Part shown: positions 25,828 to 32,792 of the stretch, piece after piece
How the letters are laid out: each line of letters starts with the position of its first letter
Position numbering within the stretch: the first letter of the stretch is position 1
NCBI GenBank assembly: GCA_945897755.1
Contig: CAMDGH010000022.1
Location: 1 to 32,792 of the forward strand
Direction: 5' to 3'
DNA: 32,792 bases
Source: Chryseobacterium gleum
GTDB taxonomy: Bacteria > Bacteroidota > Bacteroidia > Flavobacteriales_D > Crocinitomicaceae
Notes under the pieces: model-generated
What the model was told of the DNA's origin: nothing
Seen by the model: only the letters and a program-made list of their open reading frames with translations
The model's database searches: none
Translations under genes and position numbers: made by a program

Positions 25828-25998
25828 TTATACCAAATTATCCCATTCTTCTTGAGAACTCGTTGCGTAAAATTCATTAGTAGCGATGAGGTCTTGGATT
25901 AACAATAATTCAGGGTATTGAATAGCCGTTGTTTTTGAATGGGTAACTTTTGAACCAATTAATTTAATTTCTTCAAAGTTTTTCGCATCAATTATTTT
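25828..25998 (-). pseudogene. Remnant of an unidentified protein-coding gene (C-terminal fragment)
   Basis: A minus-strand frame of 56 codons has no ATG start and is closed upstream by a stop at 25999-26001. It reads like a real protein end (KNFEEIKLIGSKVTHSK, then AIQYPELLLIQDLIATNEF) and finishes EEWDNLV before a stop. I do not recognise the family. It lies just past the decayed DUF2797 gene on the same strand. The rest of 25749-26042 contains nothing else I can support. Confidence 0.4.
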
Positions 25999-26042
25999 TT
26001 AAAAAACTTTGTTATTGATCAGTTTTCGATAGATTGGAAATT

Positions 26043-26550
26043 TCATGGAATAGTGTTGAATTCAATGATGTAACCTGTGTATTTTCTTAAATTTGTAAAC
26101 TCGCTGGTCGTTGAATAATAAGTATTGACCTTTGATACCACTTAATTCTCCTTCAATTAGTGCTTCTTTTTCAAGAGAAATACTCTTTATTTTTGTTGCG
26201 AAAGTAGTGACGGGAAATTCTAGTTCGAGAATGGTATCGTCCTCAGTGAAGTATTGGGTTAAATCTTCTGGTAGAACTTCTTCTAAACTCCATTTTTCGT
26301 TGATTAAATCTATGGAAGGATCAATCTCATTTTTGAGCATTTTTTGCCAATTTGTTTTGTCAGTGAAATGCTCTTTAAGTGCTACCTCTAATACTCCCGC
26401 TAAATAACGATTGGGTGTTTCAGCTACTTTAATGACTTGATGGGCTCCTTGGTCGATCCATCTTGTTGGGATTTGAGTGGATCGTGTGACACCTACTTTT
26501 GTGCTGTCGGTTGAAACAAGGTATTCAAGGCAAAAGACTTAAGGCTGGAT
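26043..26550 (-). pseudogene. Decayed DUF2797 family gene
   Basis: The minus strand spells most of the C-terminal two thirds of a DUF2797 protein: KVGVTRSTQIPTRWIDQGAH, PNRYLAGVLEVALKEHFTD, KTNWQKMLKNE and EGELSGIKGQYLLFNDQRVY. The frame is closed upstream by an in-frame stop at 26539-26541, inside the family's usual QP-x-V-x-x-L region, and the cysteine-rich N-terminal part is absent. Near the 3' end an extra A in a run of four (26082-26085) shifts the frame; without it the protein would end FKKYTGYIIEFNTIP, the normal family ending. A short ATG-started piece remains open (26062-26340) but probably makes no functional product. DUF2797 proteins have no established function. Confidence 0.8.
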
Positions 26551-26659
26551 GGGAAAACAGCTACCTTTTGAGGATTTTAAATGTAAAAGTGTGAGTTTGC
26601 CCTGTTTTTTTAACGCACTATAATAGCCGCATATTTCAAGAATTGTTTAATTTTAAGAA

Positions 26660-27451
26660 ATGAAACCGATTAAGCTTCAAATAATACCTACCGATATACT
26701 CAATTCTTATTTAGAGCAGGTTCCGAACCATTTACAACAAACTTTTAATACACTTAAAGAGGCTGAAATCTCAACAAATACATTTAGTTTTTACATTTCT
26801 GTTGCTTCGGTATATAGTAGTAAAATCGAAGGTGAAGACATTGAATTAGATAGTTACATTAAACACAAAAAGTTTGGAGTTGAATTTTTACCCGATTACA
26901 CAAAAAAAATAGACGACTTATACAATGCGTATCTTTTCGCAAAAGACTCCGCATTAAACAAAAAAAACACGGCTGAAGCACATCGTTTACTCAGTAAAAA
27001 CTTAATCAGCACACATCAACAAGGAAAGTATCGAACTCAAAACATGTATGTTACGACATCAGATGGTAGAATAGAATATGTAGCTGCCACTCCTCAACTT
27101 GTCGAAACTGAAATGGATAAATTTTACGAAGATTTAGAGATCCTTCTCAATACAGAACTTAGCATGGAAGAAACGTTTTATTTTGCTGCAATGATTCATT
27201 TAGTTTTTGTTAAAATCCACCCTTGGAATGATGGGAATGGCAGAAGCGCACGCTTGTATGAAAAATGGTTTTTAGCTCAAAAATTGGGAGAAAAAGCATG
27301 GTTTCTTCAAAGTGAAAAAATGTACTATAACTTCCACCAAACGTATTATACAAACATTCGAAAATTAGGATTAGAATACCCATCGTTGGACTTTTCAGCA
27401 TCCATTTCGTTTTTACTGATGTTACCGAAGGCGCTGGAGATAAGTAAATAA
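26660..27451 (+). CDS. Fic-domain protein (AMP transferase type)
   Basis: A 263-residue Fic protein. The active-site motif is IHPWNDGNGRSARLYEKW (186-203) with His187, Asp191 and Gly192-Asn193-Gly194-Arg195, all intact. A class II-type N-terminal inhibitory helix motif SSKIEG (53-58: Ser53, Glu57) lies in the same protein, so no separate antitoxin is needed. Fic enzymes transfer AMP (or another phosphate-linked group) to a hydroxyl of a target protein. The target is unknown. It stands apart from its neighbours, following the decayed DUF2797 gene and preceding a HAD protein by 79 bp. Confidence 0.9.
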   Translation: MKPIKLQIIPTDILNSYLEQVPNHLQQTFNTLKEAEISTNTFSFYISVASVYSSKIEGEDIELDSYIKHKKFGVEFLPDYTKKIDDLYNAYLFAKDSALNKKNTAEAHRLLSKNLISTHQQGKYRTQNMYVTTSDGRIEYVAATPQLVETEMDKFYEDLEILLNTELSMEETFYFAAMIHLVFVKIHPWNDGNGRSARLYEKWFLAQKLGEKAWFLQSEKMYYNFHQTYYTNIRKLGLEYPSLDFSASISFLLMLPKALEISK

Positions 27452-27530
27452 GCATGATGAGCGAATAGTATTCGAGCGTTTAATAATTAAATTAATAAAA
27501 CGAAATAATAATTAGAATAAAGATTAATAC

Positions 27531-27926
27531 ATGCAAATCTTCCTTGATTTTGACGGCACAGTTGTCGAACATTACTACCCTTTAATCGGTGCATACAACC
27601 CAGGTGCTAAAGAAGTAATAGCTCGTTTACAAAAAGCAGGTCACGAAGTAATCTTAAACACCTATCGCGTTGAAATCGAGGATGAATCACTAAAACAAGC
27701 ACTATTATATTTGTACACATTGGATTTACCAATTGCATTCACTCAAAAAACGAAAGCGAAAATGAATCCATCACCTTGGAATCTCGAAGAAGCAATTAAA
27801 ACTGGAAAACTCTTCATAGACGACATCGCAACAGGTATTCTTTTAATCGATGCACCTATTTCAGGTGGTAAAATGGTGGATTGGAAGAAAATCGAACGCG
27901 AATTAGAAACCTATAAATTAATTTAA
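27531..27926 (+). CDS. Small HAD-like protein
   Basis: A 131-residue protein of the HAD superfamily without a cap domain. Motif I is LDFDGTVVE (5-13, Asp6 and Asp8). A candidate motif II threonine is Thr44 in LNTYR. Motif IV is FIDDIATG (95-102, Asp97 and Asp98). This length and layout match small Bacteroidota HAD proteins annotated as hydrolases. The aspartates needed for phosphate chemistry are present, but the substrate is unknown. The lipoprotein gene begins 11 bp after its stop, so the genes to 29337 form a likely operon. Confidence 0.8.
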   Translation: MQIFLDFDGTVVEHYYPLIGAYNPGAKEVIARLQKAGHEVILNTYRVEIEDESLKQALLYLYTLDLPIAFTQKTKAKMNPSPWNLEEAIKTGKLFIDDIATGILLIDAPISGGKMVDWKKIERELETYKLI

Positions 27927-27937
27927 AACATAATCAC

Positions 27938-28654
27938 ATGAACGTATTTTTAAGAAACATATTTATTATTACTCTCTATATTGCTGGGTGTACAAATTCT
28001 TCGAAAAAAGAGAGTGTAAAGAAAAATACTGTCAAAACGTTTTCAAAGCAAAAAAAGCAAGTTAAAACTAAAGAAGATGAACCTATTTACATGGAATACT
28101 TAGAAAACGACCAAGTAGTTATTGAAGCTTCTTTATATCGAAAAATAATAAAAAATGAGTTGTCTGAGATACCAAAATTCAGCAAAATGTATCCAGATTC
28201 ACTCTATTTCAAAAAAGCATTTAACACCCTTGAATATGGTTCAGAACAAGGACAAGATTACTTTTACCAAATCTATGCACGCTATCTTTCTTTGCATGAA
28301 AACAAGGGAATTCCGAAACAACAAATGGATGAACTAGAAACAATTTATTATAGTATAAATGTATTTATATCCGAATATGTTGGATATGGCTCCGGCCATT
28401 ACCATATGATTCAACGTATTCCTGCCTATGTCAATTATGATTTTCTTTCTTACGATCGTAAAATTCATCAACAACATGCTAACCCAAAAGAAAAAAAGGA
28501 ATTCTTAGATTTCATCAGACGAAACATACCTAAAGATAGAGAATTCATCTTATCTTCGATTATTGATGATTTAGAAAAAAAAATTACTGCAGAATTTCAA
28601 TTAACCAAAGTCAAAGCGTTTACAAAGAAACGATTCGGTCATCTATTTCACTAA
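27938..28654 (+). CDS. Lipoprotein of unknown function
   Basis: A 238-residue protein with a signal peptide ending in a lipobox-like LYIAGC (Cys18). A Lys/Ser-rich stretch (20-50) is followed by a helical, charged body without a domain I recognise. Notable segments are LEYGSEQGQDYFYQIYARYL (104-123 region) and GYGSGHYHMIQRI. It is probably anchored at the outer membrane or periplasmic face. It starts 11 bp after the HAD gene and is followed 5 bp later by another lipoprotein gene, so the three are probably co-transcribed. Confidence 0.7.
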   Translation: MNVFLRNIFIITLYIAGCTNSSKKESVKKNTVKTFSKQKKQVKTKEDEPIYMEYLENDQVVIEASLYRKIIKNELSEIPKFSKMYPDSLYFKKAFNTLEYGSEQGQDYFYQIYARYLSLHENKGIPKQQMDELETIYYSINVFISEYVGYGSGHYHMIQRIPAYVNYDFLSYDRKIHQQHANPKEKKEFLDFIRRNIPKDREFILSSIIDDLEKKITAEFQLTKVKAFTKKRFGHLFH

Positions 28655-28659
28655 ATATT

Positions 28660-29337
28660 ATGAAAAATTTATCTTATTTACTCTTTTTTACAATTTTCAT
28701 TGTTTCTTGTAAACCTAAATTCCCCTTAGATACGGAATATAAAACACATGTAACAAAAGTTTATTATGACACAAAACCTGAAAAAGTAGAAGCGTTCAAA
28801 CACAACGGAAAATACATTAATCCCTTATTAATTGGACAATTCATGCATTGGATGTCTGATAAATTTCCGTATTTTAGAGAGTTAGATTTAACCGCTTCGG
28901 ATGAATCCAATCGATTTTATTTGAATTCTGACCCTGTGATTGTTCAACACAAAACAGATCCTACAATCGAATATTATTGTTTCACACCTGCGAATTCAGA
29001 GGATGAAATGAATAACGAGCATGATTTTACATCTTGTGAATACCGATATTTAGGAACACTAGCTAATGGAGTACAAGTGGTGTATTATTATGAAAATTCT
29101 TATGGCAGTTTTAATCCAGATGGTTTGTTTGGCTTTAAGTTTACCAAAGAAAAAGTCAAAGGAGATAAAGGTTATCACATATTTATGAAGCTTGTCAATA
29201 GCGTTGGCATCAACCAAAATGTGAAATTTCAAATGGATGAAGAGCATAATCGTGTTTTGGTTATCCCTCAATCCAACTTAGCTGATGCAGATTTTAGCGA
29301 CAAAACAGCTAAGCCATATTGGGTAAATTTCAACTAA
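28660..29337 (+). CDS. Lipoprotein of unknown function
   Basis: A 225-residue protein with a signal peptide and lipobox FIVSC (Cys17). The body is a mixed alpha/beta protein with aromatic-rich segments (FMHWMSDKFPYFRELDLTA, YRYLGTLANGVQVVYYYENS) and ends KPYWVNFN. I cannot place it in a family. It begins 5 bp after the previous lipoprotein gene, and no promoter is apparent between them, so it is the last gene of the HAD-lipoprotein group. After it comes a pseudogene of another kind. Confidence 0.7.
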   Translation: MKNLSYLLFFTIFIVSCKPKFPLDTEYKTHVTKVYYDTKPEKVEAFKHNGKYINPLLIGQFMHWMSDKFPYFRELDLTASDESNRFYLNSDPVIVQHKTDPTIEYYCFTPANSEDEMNNEHDFTSCEYRYLGTLANGVQVVYYYENSYGSFNPDGLFGFKFTKEKVKGDKGYHIFMKLVNSVGINQNVKFQMDEEHNRVLVIPQSNLADADFSDKTAKPYWVNFN

Positions 29338-29438
29338 ATGTAACCGTTTAAATAAAGTCTTATGAAAAAAAATCTTCGATCTTATCCTTACTTTTTTTTG
29401 TGTTTTAGAGTATATAAGCGAGTAACTCTTTAATCAAT

Positions 29439-29822
29439 ATGGAAAATTAAATTATTTTTTATCAAAGTGAAACAGGAAATATAACACTAAACGTTACCTA
29501 TTACAACGAAAATTTTTGGCTTACACAGAAAAACATTGCTCAACTTTTCGGAGTAGAGGTTCATGCAATAAGTAAACATCTAGCCAATATTTATAAAAGC
29601 AATGAATTACAAAAAGAAGCAACTATTTCCATTTTGGAAACAATTCAATTTGAAGGAACGAGAAATGTAAAACGTAAGGTAGAATTTTACAACCTCGATG
29701 CAATCATTGCAGTCGGTTATCGAGTAAATTCCAAACAAGCAACGCAATTCAGGATTTGGGCAACCAACACACTGAAAGAATTTATTATAAAGGGTTTTGT
29801 GTTGAATGATGAAATCTCGTAA
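29439..29822 (+). pseudogene. RhuM-like (virulence RhuM family) gene remnant
   Basis: From an ATG at 29439 the frame is broken by TAA at codon 4 (29448-29450), but then runs on as an almost complete N-terminal part of a RhuM-family protein: YYNENFWLTQKNIAQLFGV, VHAISKHLANIYKSNEL, FEGTRNVKRKVEFYNLD, and AVGYRVNSKQATQFRIW followed by ATNTLKEFI. A second stop closes it at 29820-29822, where the family would continue, so the C-terminal half is missing. RhuM proteins are accessory, often on islands with mobile elements. An ATG at 29634 could start the last 62 residues, but that product lacks half the domain. Clearly decayed. Confidence 0.8.
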
Positions 29823-29968
29823 TTATTGGATAAGCTCAATCTTATGCCAGAATTTGAAGGCGAGTTCTAAGTATAAACTACCCATTATTTCGACGAACAA
29901 GCACCGATTACTTTTCAATTTTTTTATACGAAGCTACGATTCCTTTTATAAGAGATGAACTAAAACCA

Positions 29969-30448
29969 CTATTCCCCATCGTAATTTGCATCAAGCGGTT
30001 CGATATCTTTTAGATCAATCCACCCTGAAGTTGTCTTCTCACTTGCTTCATTGTAATATTCGATGTAACCAAACCCATTCTTTGTACGAATTACAGAACA
30101 AATATCTCCACTAACAATGAATCTATTTGGTTTTTTTGTAGCAACATCAGGCGCTGTATAAAAATAAGATCTGTTTATTACAACTACAGCTTCTGTATAT
30201 TTCGGGAAATCTCTCTCTAATCGAGCATTCTCGGCCATCTTTTCTCTTCTCAAAGCATCTTCTATAGCAAGTTTTTCTTCTTCTATTCTCAAACGCTCTT
30301 GTTCCACTTTCAATCTTGTTTCTTCTAACTTTTGTGCAACTAATGTTGTTTCATCTTTAATTTTCTGTTTTTCCTCATCACCAGAACCACAACTATTTAA
30401 TGAAGTTAGAATAAAAGTAAGTAATACTATTTTGACTAAAGATTTCAT
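29969..30448 (-). CDS. Lipoprotein with coiled coil and SH3-like domain
   Basis: A 159-residue protein with signal peptide and lipobox SLNSC (Cys20). A strongly charged coiled coil with heptad-like Glu/Lys/Leu runs from about 25 to 80. A bacterial SH3-type domain lies at about 88-151: VINRSYFYTAPD, RFIVSGDICSVI, GYIEYYN and SGWIDLKDIEP. This layout suggests a protein anchored in the outer membrane that binds peptidoglycan or another protein. It is transcribed alone, with a promoter-like element about 40 bp upstream. It overlaps nothing and its function is unknown. Confidence 0.8.
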   Translation of the reverse strand: MKSLVKIVLLTFILTSLNSCGSGDEEKQKIKDETTLVAQKLEETRLKVEQERLRIEEEKLAIEDALRREKMAENARLERDFPKYTEAVVVINRSYFYTAPDVATKKPNRFIVSGDICSVIRTKNGFGYIEYYNEASEKTTSGWIDLKDIEPLDANYDGE

Positions 30449-30487
30449 AAGATTTAAAAATTATAAATACTGTTAATAAATAAAGTT

Positions 30488-30495
30488 CAAACATA
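30488..30495 (-). promoter_or_regulatory. Putative -7 promoter element TATGTTTG for the SH3-like lipoprotein
   Basis: The minus strand reads TATGTTTG, identical to the elements at 1225 and 15066, and lies 40 bp upstream of the ATG. The -33 element is not clear. Confidence 0.4.
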
Positions 30496-30602
30496 CAAAT
30501 TGTTTCTTAATAAGCGGACTTTTTGTGATTATTTCTTCAATTTCAAAATAAAATATTTAATTTAAGTCAAATTGTTTTTTAACGAAAAATAAAAGTCTTA
30601 CC

Positions 30603-30941
30603 ATGAAAAGAGAAAATTAAATTCCAATCGGAAATCAAATTATTATTGAAAAACAACTAAATAACTTCAAAGAAATCTCTTTAAAAAAAGAATAACTCAA
30701 TAAATCATGCTCAATTTTATCCTATTATTTTCATGATTTAGGTCCTTCGGAAAGCCAAGAATTAAAACTTAAATACGCACATTACGACCCTAATCTAATC
30801 ACTGAAGAAAGATTACTTTATACTTGAAAAAGTGATTTGTCATCATTCAAATAAACAACACTAAATAATGAAGGAGAAAAAATTATTGTAATAAGTAAAA
30901 ATCAAAAATCAGTTCATAAAATCGCATATATGTGTTTATAA
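30603..30941 (+). pseudogene. Decayed coding sequence broken only by nonsense codons
   Basis: From an ATG at 30603 one reading frame gives protein-like text for about 112 codons, broken by three TAA codons (third one at 30852-30854) and a TGA at 30825-30827, with no frameshift. Readable blocks are IPIGNQIIIEKQLNNFKEIS, YYFHDLGPSESQELKLKYAH with YDPNLITEERLLYT, and LNNEGEKIIVISKNQKSVHK. I do not recognise the family. The in-frame continuity points to a real gene that has lost function. The rest of the 595-bp gap (30449-31043) holds promoter-like motifs only. Confidence 0.4.
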
Positions 30942-31009
30942 AACATAATAGAGTACATGAAAATTCAATAAACAAACATAGAAAAATTCGCTCAATTTGA
31001 AATTATTAC

Positions 31010-31017
31010 TATTTTTG
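31010..31017 (+). promoter_or_regulatory. Putative -7 promoter element TATTTTTG for the YARHG-M15 gene pair
   Basis: TATTTTTG fits TAnnTTTG and is the same octamer as the one before recR. It lies 26 bp before the YARHG gene's ATG, predicting a leader of about 20 nt. A TTG at the proper -33 spacing is lacking. Confidence 0.45.
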
Positions 31018-31043
31018 AGTTTATTAATACAATTTTTTAATTT

Positions 31044-31532
31044 ATGAAATACATTTATATTCCTGTCATTTGTTCTGTATTTTTGATTTCTTCTTGTAAT
31101 TCTTCAGAGGATACAAAAATCAAAGAATTAGAATCTAAACTTGTGCAACAACAAGAAGAGATTAACAAAACAAAAGAAGATCAATTACTTAAAGAAATTG
31201 AAGACCAACAAAAAGAAATTGAAGCACTTAAAAATCAAAGCTCAAAACCAACAGTTTCTAATGAGTCATTTTTTTTCGCAAAAGGTAAGGGCAGTTTTCC
31301 AGAAGGATCTGATCGTATTCTTACGAATGATGATCTTTATAATTTAAGTTTACGAGACCTTAAAATAATGCGAAATGAAATTTTTGCTAGACATGGATAT
31401 ATCTTCAAGACTGCTGATATGATTAATCATTTCAGCAATGAATCATGGTATAAACCGTTGTATAATGATGTAACAAATAAACTGAGTTACATTGAAAAAA
31501 CAAATGTTAACTTCATAAAAACTTACGAGTAA
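31044..31532 (+). CDS. YARHG-domain lipoprotein with coiled coil
   Basis: A 162-residue lipoprotein (signal peptide, lipobox LISSC, Cys18). A coiled coil rich in Glu, Lys and Gln spans 22-65. A linker follows, then a YARHG domain at about 94-161, with the core RNEIFARHGYIF (110-121) and SWYKPLYN. YARHG is an extracellular domain thought to act near the cell wall; in many proteins it is found next to peptidases or kinases. Here the M15-type peptidase gene begins one base after the stop, so they are very likely co-expressed and may act together on peptidoglycan, which is inference. Confidence 0.85.
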   Translation: MKYIYIPVICSVFLISSCNSSEDTKIKELESKLVQQQEEINKTKEDQLLKEIEDQQKEIEALKNQSSKPTVSNESFFFAKGKGSFPEGSDRILTNDDLYNLSLRDLKIMRNEIFARHGYIFKTADMINHFSNESWYKPLYNDVTNKLSYIEKTNVNFIKTYE

Positions 31533-31533
31533 A

Positions 31534-32328
31534 TTGATCTTCTTTATTTTACTAATTCATTTTTTTTTAATATCTCCATTCATTGATGAAAACCTTGATA
31601 TTAATAACAAAATCATTTCTAATAAACCATTAAATGATTTACCAGAAGAAGTAAAAAAGTTAAAAAAATTATACAAGGGAATAAGTAGTTATGAAAACGG
31701 TCATCTTATTTTTTCAAACAAGACTAAATTAATTTACACCGACGGTAAATCCAAAAACACGCAAGAACTACTCGATAATCCTGATATTAAAGATATGTTT
31801 CATTGGAAATATATCACAAATTCTTCGACACCTAAGAAAGATGAAGATCCTGGAAGGATCAGAAATGAATTGTTTTTTAAAACTTTATACGGTAATACTA
31901 AGGAAGAAGTTCAAAAAACCTTAGGTTCTTTCGTATGGTGTCCAAACCTGGTAAACCAAACTATTTTATTCAATAAGAAAAACGGTGCATTTGAAGCATT
32001 AAAAAAAGTTTCCGATGAGTTAGATAAACATCCTGAATGGAAAAAATATATTACCAACATCGGTGGAACATTTAACTGGAGAAATATCAGTGGTACTAAT
32101 AGACTTAGTGCCCATTCATTTGGGATAACAATAGATATCAACACAAGCCATTCAAATTATTGGCAATGGGATTGTGGTTGTAAAAACGAAAATACTAAAC
32201 TCGGATTTAAGAGTAAAATTCCTATTGAACTTGTTAAGATTTTTGAAAAAAATGGCTTTATTTGGGGTGGTCGTTGGTATCATTATGACACCATGCATTT
32301 TGAATACCGTCCAGAAATGTTTGACTAA
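31534..32328 (+). CDS. M15 family (D-Ala-D-Ala carboxypeptidase/endopeptidase-type) peptidase
   Basis: A zinc peptidase of the M15 family (264 residues). Zinc ligands are His194 and Asp201 in RLSAHSFGITIDIN and His255 in HYDTMHFEYRPE. All three are present. No ATG lies between the upstream in-frame stop (31516-31518) and codon 88, so the start is probably the TTG at 31534, one base after the YARHG stop, giving an exported N-terminus with a hydrophobic segment (2-15). The C-terminal domain from about 115 is the catalytic region. Such enzymes cut peptide bonds in peptidoglycan stems or cross-links. The unusual start suggests translation is coupled to the lipoprotein gene. Confidence 0.85.
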   Translation: MIFFILLIHFFLISPFIDENLDINNKIISNKPLNDLPEEVKKLKKLYKGISSYENGHLIFSNKTKLIYTDGKSKNTQELLDNPDIKDMFHWKYITNSSTPKKDEDPGRIRNELFFKTLYGNTKEEVQKTLGSFVWCPNLVNQTILFNKKNGAFEALKKVSDELDKHPEWKKYITNIGGTFNWRNISGTNRLSAHSFGITIDINTSHSNYWQWDCGCKNENTKLGFKSKIPIELVKIFEKNGFIWGGRWYHYDTMHFEYRPEMFD

Positions 32329-32608
32329 GTATATTAAACCTTTTTTTTATAATTTAATCTTAACTATTCATTAACTTTAGTATTATGACTGGTATTCTTT
32401 TTCATAGACAAACACTTCGTGACACTCATCTAATATACTGAATATCATTCTATTAAACAAGTTTTTTGACGCTTATTCTGTTGATTTTCAATGAAATAAT
32501 TTTTGTCATTTAGTAAACTAAAATGTATAAAAGTTAGAATTCATGAATATATAATCAAATAATTTTAATTTTACCAATAACATCGTATTTAAAAATTATA
32601 TTTAATTC
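32329..32608. other. Gap without a recognisable gene
   Basis: This AT-rich stretch after the M15 peptidase has a T-run at 32340-32348 but no convincing hairpin. I see no long frame, tRNA or repeat in it. Confidence 0.5.
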
Positions 32609-32645
32609 ATGAAAGAATCACTCTTACTTATTTTAATTTTTTCAG
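32609..32645 (+). pseudogene. Possible gene start interrupted by the insertion sequence
   Basis: An ATG at 32609 begins MKESLLLILIFSAN, which looks like the start of a signal peptide. It runs into the transposase sequence within about 12 codons and ends at a stop soon after. The simplest reading is that the IS inserted into the beginning of a secreted-protein gene, but the IS end is not mapped and chance is possible. Confidence 0.25.
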
Positions 32646-32792
32646 CTAACTACATGACAAAAATTTGAAAACATCAATTTTTGATTGTTTTTGAGGGTTA
32701 AGTAATATGTTTGAAATGTAATCTAAACCGTGTTTGAATAGACTTTTAGCTCTGTAACCGTGCTTTTTAATCTTGACTTTAATTTCGTTTTG
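32646..32792 (-). mobile_element. 3' end of an IS4-like transposase (partial, runs off the window)
   Basis: A minus-strand frame open to the right edge gives the last 48 residues of a protein: KVKIKKHGYRAKSLFKHGLD, YISNILLNPQKQSKID and VFKFLSCS before a TAG stop. I recognise this as the C-terminus of IS4-type transposases common in Flavobacteriia (HGY-x-x-K-S-x-F-x-x-G-L-D, ending in NFLSC-like text). The catalytic DDE part and the other end of the element lie beyond the window. The IS terminus toward the left is not visible. Confidence 0.7.

Noticed and set aside
27462-27474. Inverted repeat CGAAT-AGT-ATTCG between the Fic and HAD genes
   Set aside because: Only five base pairs with a three-base loop and no T-run; likely chance.
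30603-30941. Reassigned stop codons (TAA or TGA read as sense) to explain this frame and the RhuM remnant
   Set aside because: All intact genes in the window end normally at TAA, TAG or TGA, and the broken frames also lack ends of their proteins; decay explains them more simply.
32371-32440. Short plus-strand frame after the M15 peptidase
   Set aside because: Fewer than 20 codons, no signal peptide and no similarity seen.

Overview
The window is AT-rich DNA from a Bacteroidota bacterium, most likely order Flavobacteriales; a Crocinitomicaceae/Fluviicola-type genome is possible but that level is only an impression. The grounds are the protein families present (a TonB-dependent receptor with a carboxypeptidase-like N-terminal domain, PnuC-type transporter, FISUMP, DUF2797, YARHG and DUF1573 proteins), the many short lipoproteins, and putative promoters of the Bacteroidota form TTG-N17-23-TAnnTTTG.

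Region by region. 1-8.7 kb holds mainly envelope and secreted proteins: a cupin (possibly cut by the left edge), a GNAT acetyltransferase, an NlpC/P60 peptidase, an SGNH esterase fused to LysM, an S41 (Ctp-type) protease followed by a DUF1573 lipoprotein, and a CAP-domain protein paired with a secreted nonspecific nuclease. 8.7-20 kb is mostly housekeeping: lhgO, folE, recR, corA overlapping a membrane-anchored patatin, an RluA/RluD-type pseudouridine synthase, panB, and the three-gene proton-translocating transhydrogenase operon pntAA-pntAB-pntB.

20.2-24 kb is a thiamine-uptake locus on the minus strand. A PnuC/PnuT-type inner-membrane transporter overlaps a NadR-like kinase by 4 bp. A clear TPP riboswitch with its own promoter follows, then a TonB-dependent receptor. 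The riboswitch precedes the receptor only, and the transporter-kinase pair has a separate promoter. I infer a path of receptor uptake, inner-membrane transport and trapping by phosphorylation.

24-32.8 kb is an accessory region with much gene decay. It contains a frameshifted FISUMP protein, a DUF2797 gene with a frameshift and an in-frame stop, a RhuM-type remnant, a reading frame broken only by nonsense codons, and the 3' end of an IS4-like transposase at the right edge. Intact genes here are a DUF1648 membrane protein, a Fic-domain protein, a small HAD protein, several lipoproteins, and a YARHG lipoprotein followed after one base by an M15-type peptidase that seems to start at TTG.

No tRNA, rRNA or CRISPR array was seen. 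The window does not contain an obvious complete novel defence or biosynthetic system. The most interesting points are the thiamine locus arrangement, the YARHG/M15 pair and the clustered pseudogenes.
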